Shown: positions 25,815-40,800 of the stretch, piece by piece
How positions within the stretch are numbered: position 1 is the stretch's first letter
Layout of the letters: every line of letters starts with the position of its first letter
The notes under the pieces: generated by a model
What the model saw: the letters and a program-made list of their open reading frames with translations, nothing else
Database searches by the model: none
Told to the model about the DNA's origin: nothing
Translations under genes and position numbers: made by a program
Origin: Hippasteria phrygiana
Lineage: Eukaryota > Echinodermata > Asteroidea > Valvatida > Goniasteridae
Length of the DNA stretch: 64,000 nucleotides
Direction of reading: 5' to 3'
Assembly (NCBI GenBank): GCA_037893225.1
Contig: JAZGUH010000359.1
Coordinates: 1,178,001 to 1,242,000, forward strand

Positions 25815-28800
25815 AAAACAAATGAGGGATTATCGTGTTGATACGTCACCCGGAGGCGAGTCGAGGCAAGCTTGATGTTTGAACCCGTCAGCCGTGCCCG
25901 TGTATAAAAACAGCCAGTGCGTGTTAACTCGTCCTCCGACAAGAACTGGTTAAGTACGCCCAAATAATGACAATCCTCGTATTAATTCTGAAAGCCATTT
26001 ATTATTAACTCTGCTTTAGTTCTCCAGGTTTTAGAGTGGACTATTTGAAATTTGTAACATGCGAAAGTAAATTCGTACCTTCATATTTTATTTCATAACT
26101 CCCAATAATGACTATTATTTTCATAATGGTTGGCAGCTAGAGTTTCATCTTTAACCCATTGAATACGGACGACGGCCGCAGCTGCGGTTTGAAAAAGACC
26201 ACCTGGCCGGTTGTCATCCATATGCACATTCCTGCACGTATTCAATCCCAATGTTTGCCTGTTTGCAATGTGTGCATTACGCTTGGCTGCATACCAGCAC
26301 CCCATTAATAACGGCCGGACTGAAGCGGGTAAACTGAAAACGCACCTGATCCCCCATGAAGAACAGCAGTCCCTTAGCGGCGTAGGTCTTGAATGCGACG
26401 GTCACGGCAGTGAAGCCCCGTGGATTGAAGGCCCTACTGTCCAGCGTGATGTAACCACTGCCCATGAACAGGACGCCTTCTGTTTCAAGATCCACAGGTT
26501 GATCGATGGTGTCGTTTCTGGAAAGGGGGACAAATTAACCGGTTGATGCCAGATCAATGTGCGTGCCAAATGCCAGACAAGTTCCTACACTAATCAAGAG
26601 CCCAATTTCACAAAGCTGCTAAGCAAATTTCCTGCTAGAAAAAAAATTTGGAAGAGAACCACTTACAAGCAATATATATATCATTTGCAGTTTGGCGGGT
26701 AAAATTTTTCCGATTTTTGTTTGTTCGGTTGCTTAGCAAATTGTTCAGCTCAGCGGCTCTATGACCTTTAGCTTGCAGTCAATAGATGATTAGATAGCAA
26801 TCTGATGCAAATATCCGAGGTTGCACCAATCATCCGAGTGGTTTTTTCTACCCCTTCCCACTCCTTCCAAAGACATTTACTTGCACTTACAATTTCCAAT
26901 GCAATTTTCCCATTATTTCCAAAGCTTTCCATGACTGCCTTATACATGCTGCATACATTTTAAGACTTTTCCAGCATTTTCCCTCTCAGTTTTTCCCCTT
27001 AAACTTTTCCCACGAATTAGGACTTTTCCCACTAATTTTCCACTGCTATACTGCTGACATTCCACACTTCTAAACAAAAAACAAAAAAACAGTTCTTTAA
27101 TTATTTTCGTAAATTTTTGCTGTTTTTCCAGCTTATTTCCAGTCTGTCTGCAACTTTTCCTGGCATTTCCCATTACTTTTCTCCCAACTCCCAAATTTTC
27201 CCACGATTTCCACCTTAATCCAAAGAAGCCTGGCCCATCTACCTGAGGATTCCTTCATCAGCGTTGATGGCATCGGCAAAGTTCCACAGGCTCAGGGGTT
27301 GTCCGTTCACGTTCACCTCATCGATGCCTCCTTGGTTGAAGACCCGGTTGGGTAAGGCATTTGGCAGCCACTGTTGGAAAGACAATGAGAGGATTTTAAA
27401 AAATAGCTTCGTACATGTACCACACCCAAGGTTTCTCCAAAACTCCGCCCAAACTGCTTCTATGCGATATTTAAAAATACAATACAGCAAGCAATTGACC
27501 TATCGCAGTAGACTTGTGTGAAAGCAGCTTGTTCAATATTGTCCAATCACATTTGTTATAATTCAACGAGAAACATGCACAATTTGAGACGAGCAAAATT
27601 TACCGAGCAAAATTCCGTAAGGTTGTCCAAGTTGAGTGGTCAACTGGTAAATGGCAATAGGCCAATTACAAAGACTGTTAGGAACACCGGTGGATCCTGA
27701 ACATGTTGGGGTTGGGCCAAAAACATGGACACACAAACTTTTCCCCCCCATAAAAACAAAACAAACAACAAAAATTCACAATAAAAAATGTCTGAGCAAA
27801 AATAATTGTTTAGGTCTATGGCAGCTCACACATCACAGGGTTCCCCACACTCATGGACGGACAGTCACAGAATTGTTACTTTACAAGGAGTCGTGAAAAT
27901 TTACAAGAAAAAGCCACTGAAAAGTCATGGAATCGCACACAAACAAGATGCAGAAAATAGGGTATAAATTGGTGATGGAAAAAGCCATGGGGAAAAAAGC
28001 CGTGGGAAAAGGCCAGGGATTTGGAATGTTTGGCAGGTACTTTGCTTTACACAATCACTCTTGGAGATAGAAGGCATTAAAGAATGTGTCCAGAAGTGCA
28101 AAATCTAGTACATGCCACTTTGTAACAGGGACACCAAAAATGTCACACTTTTGGACCCCAAATTTATGGAATGACCCATGTACATCACGCTGCTATATGC
28201 ACATGGCAATATACGTGCAAACAAGCTTAAATGGATATCTACTGCATGTTTCCTTTAAGCCAAAACCATTACTGTGCTGTGGTGAGATTTGTGGAAAACA
28301 AAAATCTATGAAACATTCAGAGGCATTTAATTTGTATGGCATTATGGAAAAATGCACAAGAAAACTGCATTTTCTACCAAAAGATACAGTTCAAAATTGC
28401 AAACAGATAGGGTCATTAGAATGAAAAGAAAACTTTCAGGTTTTTTAGGAATGATAAAAACAATTTAAGGACCCAAAAAATCTTCCAGAAATCTGGAAGA
28501 CGTCTCACAAAAAAATCGGAAAAAATCTGGGAAAATCTCACCCCGACTGTGGCAGCGGGACTTACCTGGACGTCTGGGGGTATACCACCCACGAAGGTCT
28601 GGGCATCAGGACTCAGGCTGAGAATGGCACTGTCACCATCAGCGACGTAGTCTTGGACGCTTTCTTCCTGCATCAAGCCCGTCACGGTCACCTTGGCATG
28701 CTTACCATAACTGGAAATAAGAGAGAAATATGCACTATCATCCAGTGATCCAGACTCAAAACAAATTTGCTTATAAAACCAAAACAATGTTTAAACGAAT

Positions 28801-31800
28801 TTCACATTAAACCAACAGTACTATACAACAAATCTATTCATGTATGTATAAATGACAGCAAATGACAGCGTAGCGCACGGTCAGCATAGTCTAGCGGTAC
28901 CGGTTCACCGCGACAAAAATCGCCCTAATTCATTTCTTATTATCAAACTATTTCACACAAAAAAAAATTCTTATATAAACTTACCTGCATTAGATTGTTT
29001 TTGGACGACTCAATTAGTGACTCAAAAATTCAAAAGATTTTACCGTGTATAAATTGCACATGAATGAATGAGACACGGGTTGTTTACCGAGCACTGAGCC
29101 TCGCTTTCAAACCTGGAAGTGCGCAGATCGGTGCTGTTTTCGTCAATGTGAAATCCATCTATTCACTTGAGTTGAAGTCCTCAATAATATACATTTTATT
29201 TTTTGAATGCATCCTTTTTCGAATGAATCTTTAGGGAGCACTGTCTAACCCATGGTCGGGCCAGGCCGTTGAAAAACCTGGCCAAGCCCAGGAACGCCCG
29301 GGCCTTTGGGCTTCTATAATCCCCTTGTTGTACACAATAAACTGCCCACTAATGCTGGAATCCAGCCAGCTCCCAATGTTCACCCCGACTTGATTCCCGG
29401 CCCGTAAATAAAATGACAACAAAACCAATCACCACACAATAATGTGGGAGGGGCCACAGCCTGGCCTAGCCTGGGAGGGACCACAGCCTGGCCAAAGCCT
29501 GGGATGGGGCCACAGCCTGGCCTAGCCTGGAAGGGGCCGGGCTTTATCGATTAGTAGATGTTCTATTGTTAGGTGATTTGTGGCTCACTTAAAAGCCAGA
29601 AGGCCCGGGCTTGGCCAGGCTTTTCAACGGCCTAGCCCAACCATGGGGTTAGGCAGCGTTCCCTTAATGCCTATTCAAAAATTCACGGCCTGTTAAAGGC
29701 TGGATTTCTTTGTCTGGCCAACTGGGCTTTAATGAGCTCCAGTTATTGAAGCAGGTCAGCTTCCCATTCGGAAGTCTGTGTAAGGTAAAGAATGCGATAC
29801 CACAAAGAAAAACAAAAACCAAACGGTAGTACCGCCATCAATACCGCCTCTCTGGATGTTAACAAATCCCAAACATGGTTCATGTCTCACCGTTCAGCCA
29901 CGACCTGATGCCACTTGTAGTCGTTGATGTTCTTGGACACCGTGACCTCGTGGTCCTCGCCTCCCAGTCTGTACCGCAGAACAACGTTGGAGTTCTCAAT
30001 CCCAAGAGAGTAATAGTTGTCCTGTGACAAACGTGCGACAGAAAATGAGCAAAAAACAATAAGTAATCAGCGTTTTGTCTGTGAGGGAAATAGTTACTTG
30101 CGTCTGCTTCACTGGGCAGATAGATTTTAATAAATATTGGCATGTTTAGTGCCACTACAAACTTAAAAGGGCTTCAAGCCAAATCGGTAATTACAATGTA
30201 CCTAGACAGAAGTGAAACCAAAAAAAATGGAAAATTTACATTTCATCATGCACAAACTGACATGAGTGTATAAGTTGGCTTTCTTTTAAAAAACCTCCAT
30301 CTCAAGATCGTTCTGGCTCCGAGTGCACTGATCTATGATTTTGTTTGGGGGGTTTTATATATTTGGCCAAAAATTTCAAATATGCACTACCAGCTTAACC
30401 TACTGACTTGCACCCAATTCGAGCCGTGTTTATCCACGAGATCCCACTGATTAGCGAACTGCACCATGCGCAGCACAGTCTATTTCTAATGAGTCTATTT
30501 GCTCATTTCACAGGGATAAACCATGACCCTCCTAAAAGACCGAGCACTTCTTACGGTTGCTGTCGGCCCTCCTACGAAGTACAACAAGCCGTTGGGCTCC
30601 TGGGTCTTGAAGTACAGGGAGGTGGAGGTGTAAGCAGCCTGGGCATTAAGATCTTCCGGAGACAGGGAGCGGAGCCGGACCGAAGAGTCAGGCTTGAATT
30701 TCATGGCCACTTTTACCTAAAAAGATACAAAAATCAAAAAAGAAAACTAGAGACAAAGCTGGCTTGCTGTAGAGTACCGAAGTGATGATGTCAATGCAAT
30801 GTTTGGAGCCAGATTTTGTGTCAATGTGTTTGCATCAGAGTTGTATTCGAGTCCCCGCAAGTCCTTTCACAAGTCCCTGCAAGTCCATCACAAGCCCTCC
30901 AGTCCTAATCCTAATCACAAGCTATTCAAATGAGCTTTGACAAAGGCATTCCTTTGTCATTGTTCATCCAGTTCCTTGTGACCGGCTTTATGAAAGGACT
31001 TCTGACTGGGCTTGCGAAATGACTTATGAAAGGACTTGCAGGGACTCGAATACAACTCTGGTTTGCACGACTGGCTGTTAACAAAGGAACAGTCGAAATC
31101 TCCATTTGTTTGGAGCCAGTTGTTGTGCCAACTGATGTCAGACTTCGGTACTCTATAGAGCCTTTTCACCTACATGACCAGACAGGAAAAGATGTAAACA
31201 GTGTCACCACACGTGGACTGCCACGTATTGGGCAGATTCAACTAAGTGGTAGGTTTGACTGGTTTATTTGAAGGGGGGGGGGGGGGCAAGTTGGTCTCAC
31301 CAATGGTGTAAAGTTACCCCACCTAGGTCTATAGGTTTGAAAATTAGGATAATTTCTCTGGAATCTATAGACTAATCCGGCGACCAAAATTAGAAGCATT
31401 TATTGCAGTGGCACCACGCTCGCGTGCGTGTTTTACGCACGCGCTCCACGCAGCTTTGACCAACAGAGTGTTTACAACTTGCCAAAATGCGCACGCAACT
31501 CAAATTAAGGAAAGCGGGTAGCCTGCACGCGAGCGCGGCACCACCGTAAAAATGGCTTCTAATTTTGTTTGGCGAATTCCCATATAGACCTTTATCATGC
31601 TGTCACCATCTTTGTCTTGTTCCCTGTATGCATTAACAATTATGAATAGTGATTCCAAATATTGAATGAAGGTGCCAGACTATTTTTCCTTCCAGCCTCG
31701 GTTTAGTTACATTGATTTTAATACGCGAAAAACAAGATGGCTGTACCATGATGAAGGTCTGTTGAAGAATTATCCTCTATTTAGATCTGGGCCCAGGAAA

Positions 31801-34800
31801 CCACCTCTGATACTTTTAATGTGGTTTTTATTTTTAGCCTTGTATTGGGTAATTTTAAATTAAAAAAACAAAGAACACTTACTCCCCTTCCTGCAGTTTT
31901 GTATTTTTCCAAAATGTTTACCCCCCCCCAATTTCCAACTTGGATGACTATCACTGAAGAAAAAGAACACTGCACTGATGAATTATTCAGAGGACAAAAG
32001 CCAAGTAAAATGGAAGTCATTATAACCGCAACCCTCCAAAATCTTTCAAAAACCACCCTTTTGAATCCCCAACCAACGGGAGACAGTTGTAGGCAGTTGT
32101 TGGTAGTTGTAGAACCCGAGGTCAAAGTTTAATGATCTGCTAAGCACAGAAAAGTTCCGCTAAGCAAAATCTGGTCACCGGCCAAAAGTCCAAGTGATTT
32201 ACACTGCTCGTGACTGGTACTCGGCAGATTTTTTGCTGAAAAGGAAAATTTGCTAAGCATGAAATTGTTGAGATTTCAGGAAAATGAAAAATCCACGAGA
32301 GATTTAAAGGCATTTGATTTGTATTGCGTTGCTGAAAAAATGCACAAGAAAACTGCATTTTCTACTAAAAGATACAGTTCAAAATTGCAAAAAAATGGCG
32401 TGATTAGAATTAAAAAAAGACTTTAATAAGGTTTCTGAGGTCACGCTGGAATTATAAAAACAATTCAAGGACCAAACAAAATCTTCCGGAAATATAGAAG
32501 ACGTCTCACAAAAAATGCTGAAAATCAGGGAAAAATCCGGAGAAATCTCACCCAGGTATATTATATTGTCCGTCTCGCTTTCAACTACTTACGCCATCAG
32601 CGAGGGTGCGGGCATTAGCGATCTTTCTCTTGATCTGGTCCAGGTTATACTGCATCCCCAGCGTCATGTTCTTGATGTTGGCATGCATGGCCGTCAGTGC
32701 ATTGTCTAGGTTGCGGATGTTCGTCACGTCCTGCCTGGCCCGATTGCCTGTGGGGGGGGGGGGGGGGGGGGGCAAAAGGCAGGCCCAAAGTACGCCATGA
32801 GTTTTCCCACGGCATCATGATTTATAGGAGTCGGGTTGGTGCAACACCCCCTTTCGGGTTTGCCTAGTGGTACTTTCCTCGCCTTCCACCGCTGTGACCT
32901 GGGTTCGAATCCCACCACGGCCGACATATGGATTGGGTATTCAATCCCTGCCTGATTCCGTTGTGGGTTCCCCCATAATATCATTCTGGGGTTTTCGTCC
33001 CACTTCTAAAACAGAACATTTTTCGCCGTCTTCCTACATGTTTCTTCCGGTTTCTGAACTGCAGTGCGGTATGCGCTTTTGAGGAATCCTTGGTTTCATT
33101 CAATTCAAATTCAAAATACTTTAATTATCCTAAAAAGGCAATCACATATGGTTAACCGTATAGCTCACTATAAAAAAACACCAAAAATAATTACATATCA
33201 GATAAAAACAATTATTAAACTGCTCATATAAACTCATTACCAGCAAAACAAATATACAAATAAATAAGATCAAAGTAAAGCCAGGTTCGATTCCAGCCCA
33301 GGAAACATGTGGATTGGATTTTTTTTAGTCCCTGATTCTGTGGGTCCCCCCCCCCCCCCCCCCCCCCCCTGAAGCTGAACACTTCATCTTCTCTTGACCG
33401 GTTTCTTCAGGCTTTTGAGCTACAGTGCCACATGCACTTTTCAGCAATCCTTCATTTACCAGAAAGAACTGAAATTAACCCAAGTTAAAAACATGACGTT
33501 TCAAATAATAATGATAATGTGTTGCTAATGCAGCACGAGTTAGCAACACGAGTCCAAAAACCTATATTTAACAGAGAAATCATGTGCATATTATTATTTT
33601 TTAAAACTTATTTTGTACTGTAAGTTAGGATTTCATGCCTGTACGCTTAAAAATGACTTCCGCATTTTTAAAATCATCCTATATAACATAATAAAACGCT
33701 TCACAACTATAAAATACAAAATGCAATACAAAAGACCCAATAATGAAAAACCAGGCCAAGAAAATACAAAATCTTATACAATATACTTGAAAACACCAAT
33801 TTGAACTTCCACACCAAATCCCACCCAAATCAAAGGCCAGACTTACTTGCATCAGCGGCGATGTTACCGGCCTGGTTAGCCACATCAATGTCTGCAGGGA
33901 TCTTGTTGAATTTGGTCCGCAGTTCCGGCAACTTGGCGCGGATGTCGGTGATGGTGTCCGTGGCCATGGTTGCTTTGGCGTTGGCGTCCATTGCCGTATC
34001 GACAGCCTCCTGCGCCTGATCCCCAAGTTTACCTGGGATTAAAAGGAATAGCCATGAGGACATGTACGAAACGAGTGTGTCGAGGCTATGGCTTCAGTTT
34101 TTGACATTTACGCCCTATGTAGAATAGCCGTAGCCGTAGACAAAAACACCCATTTTGTCTCGTCTCAGGGAAAAGAACTTATATCTTGCTTCACCTTTTT
34201 CTTTAATGTTGACAACGCTGTACATTTTTGGTTAATTACTTCTTGCTTTTTTCTGTAAATATTGATTTTCTTTCTGTGAGACATGCTTGTAAAAACAACA
34301 TTTTCACGTATGATGAGAATGTCAATGTAATAAAGAAATGTCTAGCTGAATGAATTACAATTAAAACGCTGTAATATCTTTGGTCTAAATACTTCAAAAG
34401 TGTTGCTCAATGATATGAAGCGTTTCCATTCTATTTATTATTGATTAATACCCTTCTTGGACTGAAAATATTATGTAGATGTGCTTACTTAACTGAACAC
34501 AAACTTTGTGCCAACTATAATTGTGACCAGCTCCAGAAAAAGGTAATATAAGTCACGCTGTAATACGTGTAATGGCCCTTTCAATGTTAAGAGGGTAACA
34601 ATTTTCGTCCAAATTAATTTTTTGTTTTTTGTCTTTAATGACATCTTAAATATCTAAAGTTTCAGGTTTGGTGCACAACAATGTTGATTTCAGTGACTAA
34701 AGTGAAAAAATTTCCTTTTTAGAGTGCATTGTTCCATTGCATTGTACTAGAACTAGCTATTTCAAAGCCTATTTCTTCTCTGTTGTGCAATTTAAACTCC

Positions 34801-37800
34801 ATAGAACTAATTAATATGCAAAAACTTGATATCTCCAGAACGGAAAGGGCTTTGGAGCTCTACCATGTACCAAATGAAAGCTGACATTGCGGGCTTTCCA
34901 AACATACATAAAAATAATTTTTAATATTTTGCGACATAATATACCTTTTACCAGAGCGGGTCACAATTAGTCAATATTCTTTCCGAAATGATTTTTTTCC
35001 CATTTTTGGCATCTCACTATTGACTTAATCACAGAAAAATGGCAAATCAGCATTTGAACCGATGATAAAATGAAAATTTTGATCAATCACAGACCATTAC
35101 AAACTCTGCACTTCAGACTTACTTATGTCACAGTTCTCGCCGGTAAAGCCCGCCTTGCAGTCTGCCTGACCCTCCTGGCACACGGTGATGGTGCAGACGC
35201 TGTCCTCGTCCGGAATGCTGGCCATGGTCCGGCGGATGGCCGCCAGGCGATCGTCGGCCCCATCCAGTCGACCTTTGACCTCATCCACGCTCTGGCCGAC
35301 CTCACCCAGTTTGTCCTCCAGTGCTGAATTGAATATTGTCAAAGGAAGAGGCAGGTACAAGCCGTATAAGTCAGAAAGTTTGGAAATAAGGGGCTAGGCT
35401 ATGACTATGCATTTCAAAAAAGACAAAAGACAAAGCTGTTTATACATATTCATGAATATTCATGAATATTCACACATACTAGGCTTGTACAGTATACAAT
35501 GAAAACTCTACTTAGTGCCATTTCCAAAGGACATTTCATAGGGAGGTGAGTTGGTCTATAGGTCTGAAAACTGGGACAATTTCTTGAGTATTTATCAAAG
35601 ATTTATCCTCTATTCAGATCTGGACCTAGGCCCAGGGTGGTAGGGCTGGCAACCTAAAATGTGGCCCAACCCCACCACCTCTGTTGTAGCCCTTTACCTA
35701 GGGTGGCTTTTAGCCTTGTATTGGGCGACTTCCATAAAAAATTATAATAATATTCTTAAATACATCAACAAACCGGGTTTACTTTTACAGTGTACAAACT
35801 ATCCGAACTGCTTCAAAGTGACAACCTGTAAACAGCCATATAAAAATCACCATTTTTTTTTCTTCTGGAAAGTAAATACTTACCCGCCAGCTCATCGTTG
35901 GCTGTGGCAGCCTTCCGGTTCAGACGTCTGCTCTTCTTCAGCTGATCAGCCGGGTTGGTTCCAAAGCTAGCAGCCTAGAATGACGACAAGAAGCAGAAAA
36001 AAAGGATCAAATTATTTGTAAACGGGGGATCCACAATGCATAATAAAAGGAAAAAACACACTATGAACATCTAGCAAAAGAAAAAACGGCGCAATAACAA
36101 TGAACATCCATTGTTACTTGCAGGGTTCCCACAGAAATCTGAAAACAAAATTCCATGACTTTTCCAGGACTTTCCAGGACTAAAATATGACAATTTCCAT
36201 GACATTTAACGCCATTTTACAGAGAAAAGTTGTTTGGTATTATAATACTGATGAACCGCTGATGTTGGGCTAACCTTTTGTTAGCTTCTGAAAATAAGTT
36301 TTAATTAATAATGGCCACCTCACATCAAAAGCGGCCCATCAAAAATAATTCTTGCATGATCTTGATTTCCATGACTTTTTAAATTGTTCCCAATTTTCCA
36401 TGACTTTCCATGACTTTTCCATGACTTTTCCATGACAACCTTTTTCCAGGATTTCCCAGGATTTTCCATGACCCGTGGGAACCCTGTACTTGGCACTAAA
36501 TCCATTGCTACTTGTTCACAGTGACAGCGGTACCGCAATCGATACCACACGTGGATAATTTGAATTGTTCCCTTACCTGTGCCTCTGCTTTGCTGCTTGC
36601 ATTCAGGGCAGCCATGGCTGCTTTTTCAGCATCGTTAATGGCGGCTATGATCTCTCCATAAGCATTGACTGCTCTGATGGCATTCTCAGATAGGTCCAGC
36701 GTGCCCACCAGAAGGCTACAACAGAAGAAAAACACACAAACATTCCCATCAGAATTACAGGGGTGAGATTAGCCAAAAAATAAAAATCCATGAAATCCCG
36801 GAAAAATCCACGAGGACCCCAGATCAACATATAGTTTGTATTTGCCTAAAGGCGCCCCCCCTTAAAATATCCGCTTTTATTGGTCTATATATACTTTTAC
36901 AGGTTAAAAACACCTTTAGGGCAACACCTCAGGAAATTCCAGATTAAAAAAGAGATTCTTTAAAAATTCTGAAATCAAGACAAAAAAAATCTTGAAATCA
37001 GGAAAAATCCTGACAAATCTCACCCCAGGAATTAACCTCTTGAATACAGATGACGGCCGAAGCCGCGGTTTCGAATAAACCACCTGACCAGTTGTCTACA
37101 CGCGCATTCCTGCACGTATCCATTCATGTTTCAACTATATTGTTCTTGAATGGTAGTGTAATGAATAGATGTAGCTTTTCAAACAAAGTTTTCATTAACA
37201 CGAAAGGGAAGGCTCCAAGTCAATGAATCATATGATGCACGATATGGGGCAGAGGGAACCCCCCTCTTTTGTGTTGGTCATTGTTGTTCCCGGAATCTCA
37301 GGAATTCTTTGCAGATCTCTAGGGGGGATGTGTTAGGTAACAATAGTCTAGAGAGTGTATAGGGTATAGGGACAAAAGGGGGGGTACCCCTCCGCCCCAT
37401 ATCGTGCTGGGTATACAATGAATAGGACCACTCCATTCAGTCTGGTGCCACTTTTTAATTTTTTTCTTCAGTCAAGCAGCAATCAAGCTGAACAAAAATC
37501 AGCTCACTGCTTGTTGAATTATTGTATTTTCAACCAAACATGTCACTACCAAGAGTTGATTGAAGAAGAAAAATTCAAACCCGGGTGGAGGGGGGGTGAA
37601 GTACCACCAGGCCAACCTAACTCCCCTTATCCGACACATACACTAATTATTTGACAAATTTCACATCAGAAAAAAAAAAGGAGTACTCAAGCAAGGCGTA
37701 TTCAAGCAAGACTTTACCCTTCCAGATAATCGGACTGGTTCTTGAGATCTGCAGCGTGCTGCATGGCTTCCACCACAATGTCGTCCACTGAATCCGATTT

Positions 37801-40800
37801 GTTGACCACAAAGTTGACCCGAGGTTCCAGCCGTCGCACAGCCTCCTCTAGGGCAGTGGAATTGGCCTGGGTGGCCTGCGGAACAAGGGCAAACAAATTT
37901 GAGACTTCTTTGACAACTCTGCACTTTACAATAGTGTAAAAACCTCAAGGGAGCAATTCCATATTGTCCAGAGGCAGTATTGATTGCAGTACTAGCTTTT
38001 TAGTTGCAGTGCCACATTTCCGTATCTCAAACCTTGCAGATGAATGGAAAGCCGGGCGGCTTAACTAACTGAATAATTATGATGTCCAAACTGGAGCTTG
38101 GAGGTCATTAAAGCCCAGTCAGATTGTCAAAGATTTCCAGTTTGCAGCGGTCAGACCATAGACAAAAAAGCAATATTAGTGGAGGTCCTGATGCAATGAA
38201 TGTTTATAAGAGCTCTGGCTTAGAACACTAAGCTGGTACTGTGAAGAAAAAAAACCAAAACAGCGGTACCGCTACTGATACTGCTTTCAGACAATATAAA
38301 ATGATCCCTAACACAGATTTCATTGTTAAATTCCGACATACGCCACTGGCTACATGTATTGTTACCACTGCACTGAATTGCTTAATGTGGTATGCGGGTT
38401 TCTTTGATGCCGAATAAACAGTAACTAAATACTTCCAGAAATCAAACAAGTACAACGTCCTTGGACGAGACAGCAAATCTGGCCTGGAGGGGCAAATACG
38501 GAACAATTTAAGCTTCAGTAAAGTTTGTTAAAGGTGCTTTTATGGGCGAATATTTCAAGCAAAATTAATGAAAAATTGCTGAATATAAAATAAATAATAA
38601 ATGTCGGCCAATAGCAAAACTTACATCCAGGGCATTCTTAGCCTCCTCTAGGAGAAGCAGAGCAGCCTCAATCAGTGCGGTGGCGTTGTCGATATCCCCC
38701 GTGGCTCCTTTGAAACGTTTGTCAACGTTCACCATGACAGCCTACACAGAGACAGAGGCCAACAAAATTATAAATCCGATCAAAAAAGTTCTTAACCCAA
38801 AGGCCTGAGCCTGGCCCGGGCTTTGCCGAGGCCAAGCCAAACCACAAACTTTGCCATGCTCCCAAATTATTCATACCCATGCCAAATTCCGGGTATTGGG
38901 AATCATTTTATTTATTACTTCTACTTTTAAACTAATAATGTAAAACCAAAAGATATGTAGATTTGTACATGCCAACTAAAAGTCATAAAGTAAAGCCCAA
39001 GTTCCGCCAATCCAGCTTTTATGTACGAGAGAAAAGCAAACTACCAGATTTTTCATAGGGTATGAATAATTTTGGGCATAACTATAGTTATGCCTCCCCT
39101 ACCTCAAATGCTGGTACCCGGTTCATGGCGTTCAGACCCTCCGCTTCCATGGAGTGGTTGTTGGCCGTGTTACTGGTGTCGATCAGCTTCTGTAGTTTGT
39201 CCAGGAAGCCCTGCATGTGGACCGAGACGTTCCGGACATGACCCATCAACTCCAGGGACGCATTGCGTAGCATCTTGACCCTCTCCAGCACTGGAGAAAA
39301 CAAAACAAAAATGAACAAACAAAATTGACCAGAGCAGCCCTTCCATTTACCATACGGTTTTAGTGAGCGTTTTGGGTTCCGAAATTTAATTACCCTCTAT
39401 GGCTGCGGCGAGTTCCTCATCTGAAGATTTGCGACCCTCGGAGAAATTACGTGCAGCAATTTCGGCAACGATCCTTCGCGCCTCGTCTAGGATGCCGGAT
39501 ATGTCTGAAATATTGGCATTCTCTGGAATGTTGGAGTTATTGTACAGGGCCTTGATGGCATCTGGATGGAAATATATAAGACATTTCACACTTATTAAAA
39601 ATCTTGCTTTCCTCAGCCTTAATCAAAAGAAACATTTTCTATTGCTTCTATAGAGTACCGAAATCCGACGTCAGTTGGCACGACAACTGGCTCCAAACAA
39701 ATGGAGATTTCGACTGTTCATTTGTTAACAGCCAGTCATGCAAACACATTGACAGAAAATAACAAAAGTATTCTGGTTCCAAACATTGCATTGACGTCAT
39801 CACTTCGGGTACTCTATAACCCTAACCTTCTGAGAACCATTAAAATCCACCACGTTTTGGAGGATTTTGTAGGATTGAGGACGGAAGAGCCCAGCCACTG
39901 TTACTTTACGTATGGGGCTTGATCTTGTCCATTGGAAGTTGAAGTACAAAGAATGTGCCACTGTCTTTAATGCAGGCATTGGAGTATTAACCAAGGTTAA
40001 AAAATGTCTTGGAGATAGGGTTAAATGTAATACCATTAGCCATTGATTTATTTACTTGCAAAAAGTCAGGTCAAATGTGGAAATGGAGGGGATGTGCGAA
40101 CAAATTCATACCTCACGCACGAGCACTAGTGCATGTGATCAAGGGAGGAGTGGTTAATCTGTGGTCGGGCCAGGCCTTTGAAAAGCCCAGCCATGCCCGG
40201 GCCTTCGGGCTTTTACTCTTGCTATTGTGAGCCACAAATCACCTAACAATAGAGCATCAACTAATCAATAAAGCCCGGCCTCTGCCAGGCCAGGCCTGGT
40301 TTTAGCCCCTCCCACACTAATCTGTACCCATTTACGGCTGGATCAAAAGATGCCTCAGCTGTCAGTCAAGTCTGGGTCAAGTAGGACATTTTTGTTGTTG
40401 ATGTTTTCCAAACACCGACAATGTTTTCAACTACATGTATGGTACATGTACTTCAAAATGAAATGGAAACAAAATTAGGGAGTAAAAAGTAATCAACCTT
40501 TGTGATTTCGATTGGTTATGTATTATATTTTCACCATTAACTTAAGTTCAATTCTGCCAACATCAGCCTGGTTTTGGGATAGCTGGTCAGAAATATGCAC
40601 CAACTGCAGCATACACTGCATGTCTGCTGCACACCCAAGTGTGGACACGTGGCACGAACAGGTGCTGAATTCCGACACCATTTTCATATCATATAAGAGG
40701 ATGATATGTCCACAGTGCCTGTATAAACGCCGATGCAATCTTAATTGTACGCATACCTAGGACTGCTTGTATGGTTTCGTTGATTTTGAGTTCCACATCG

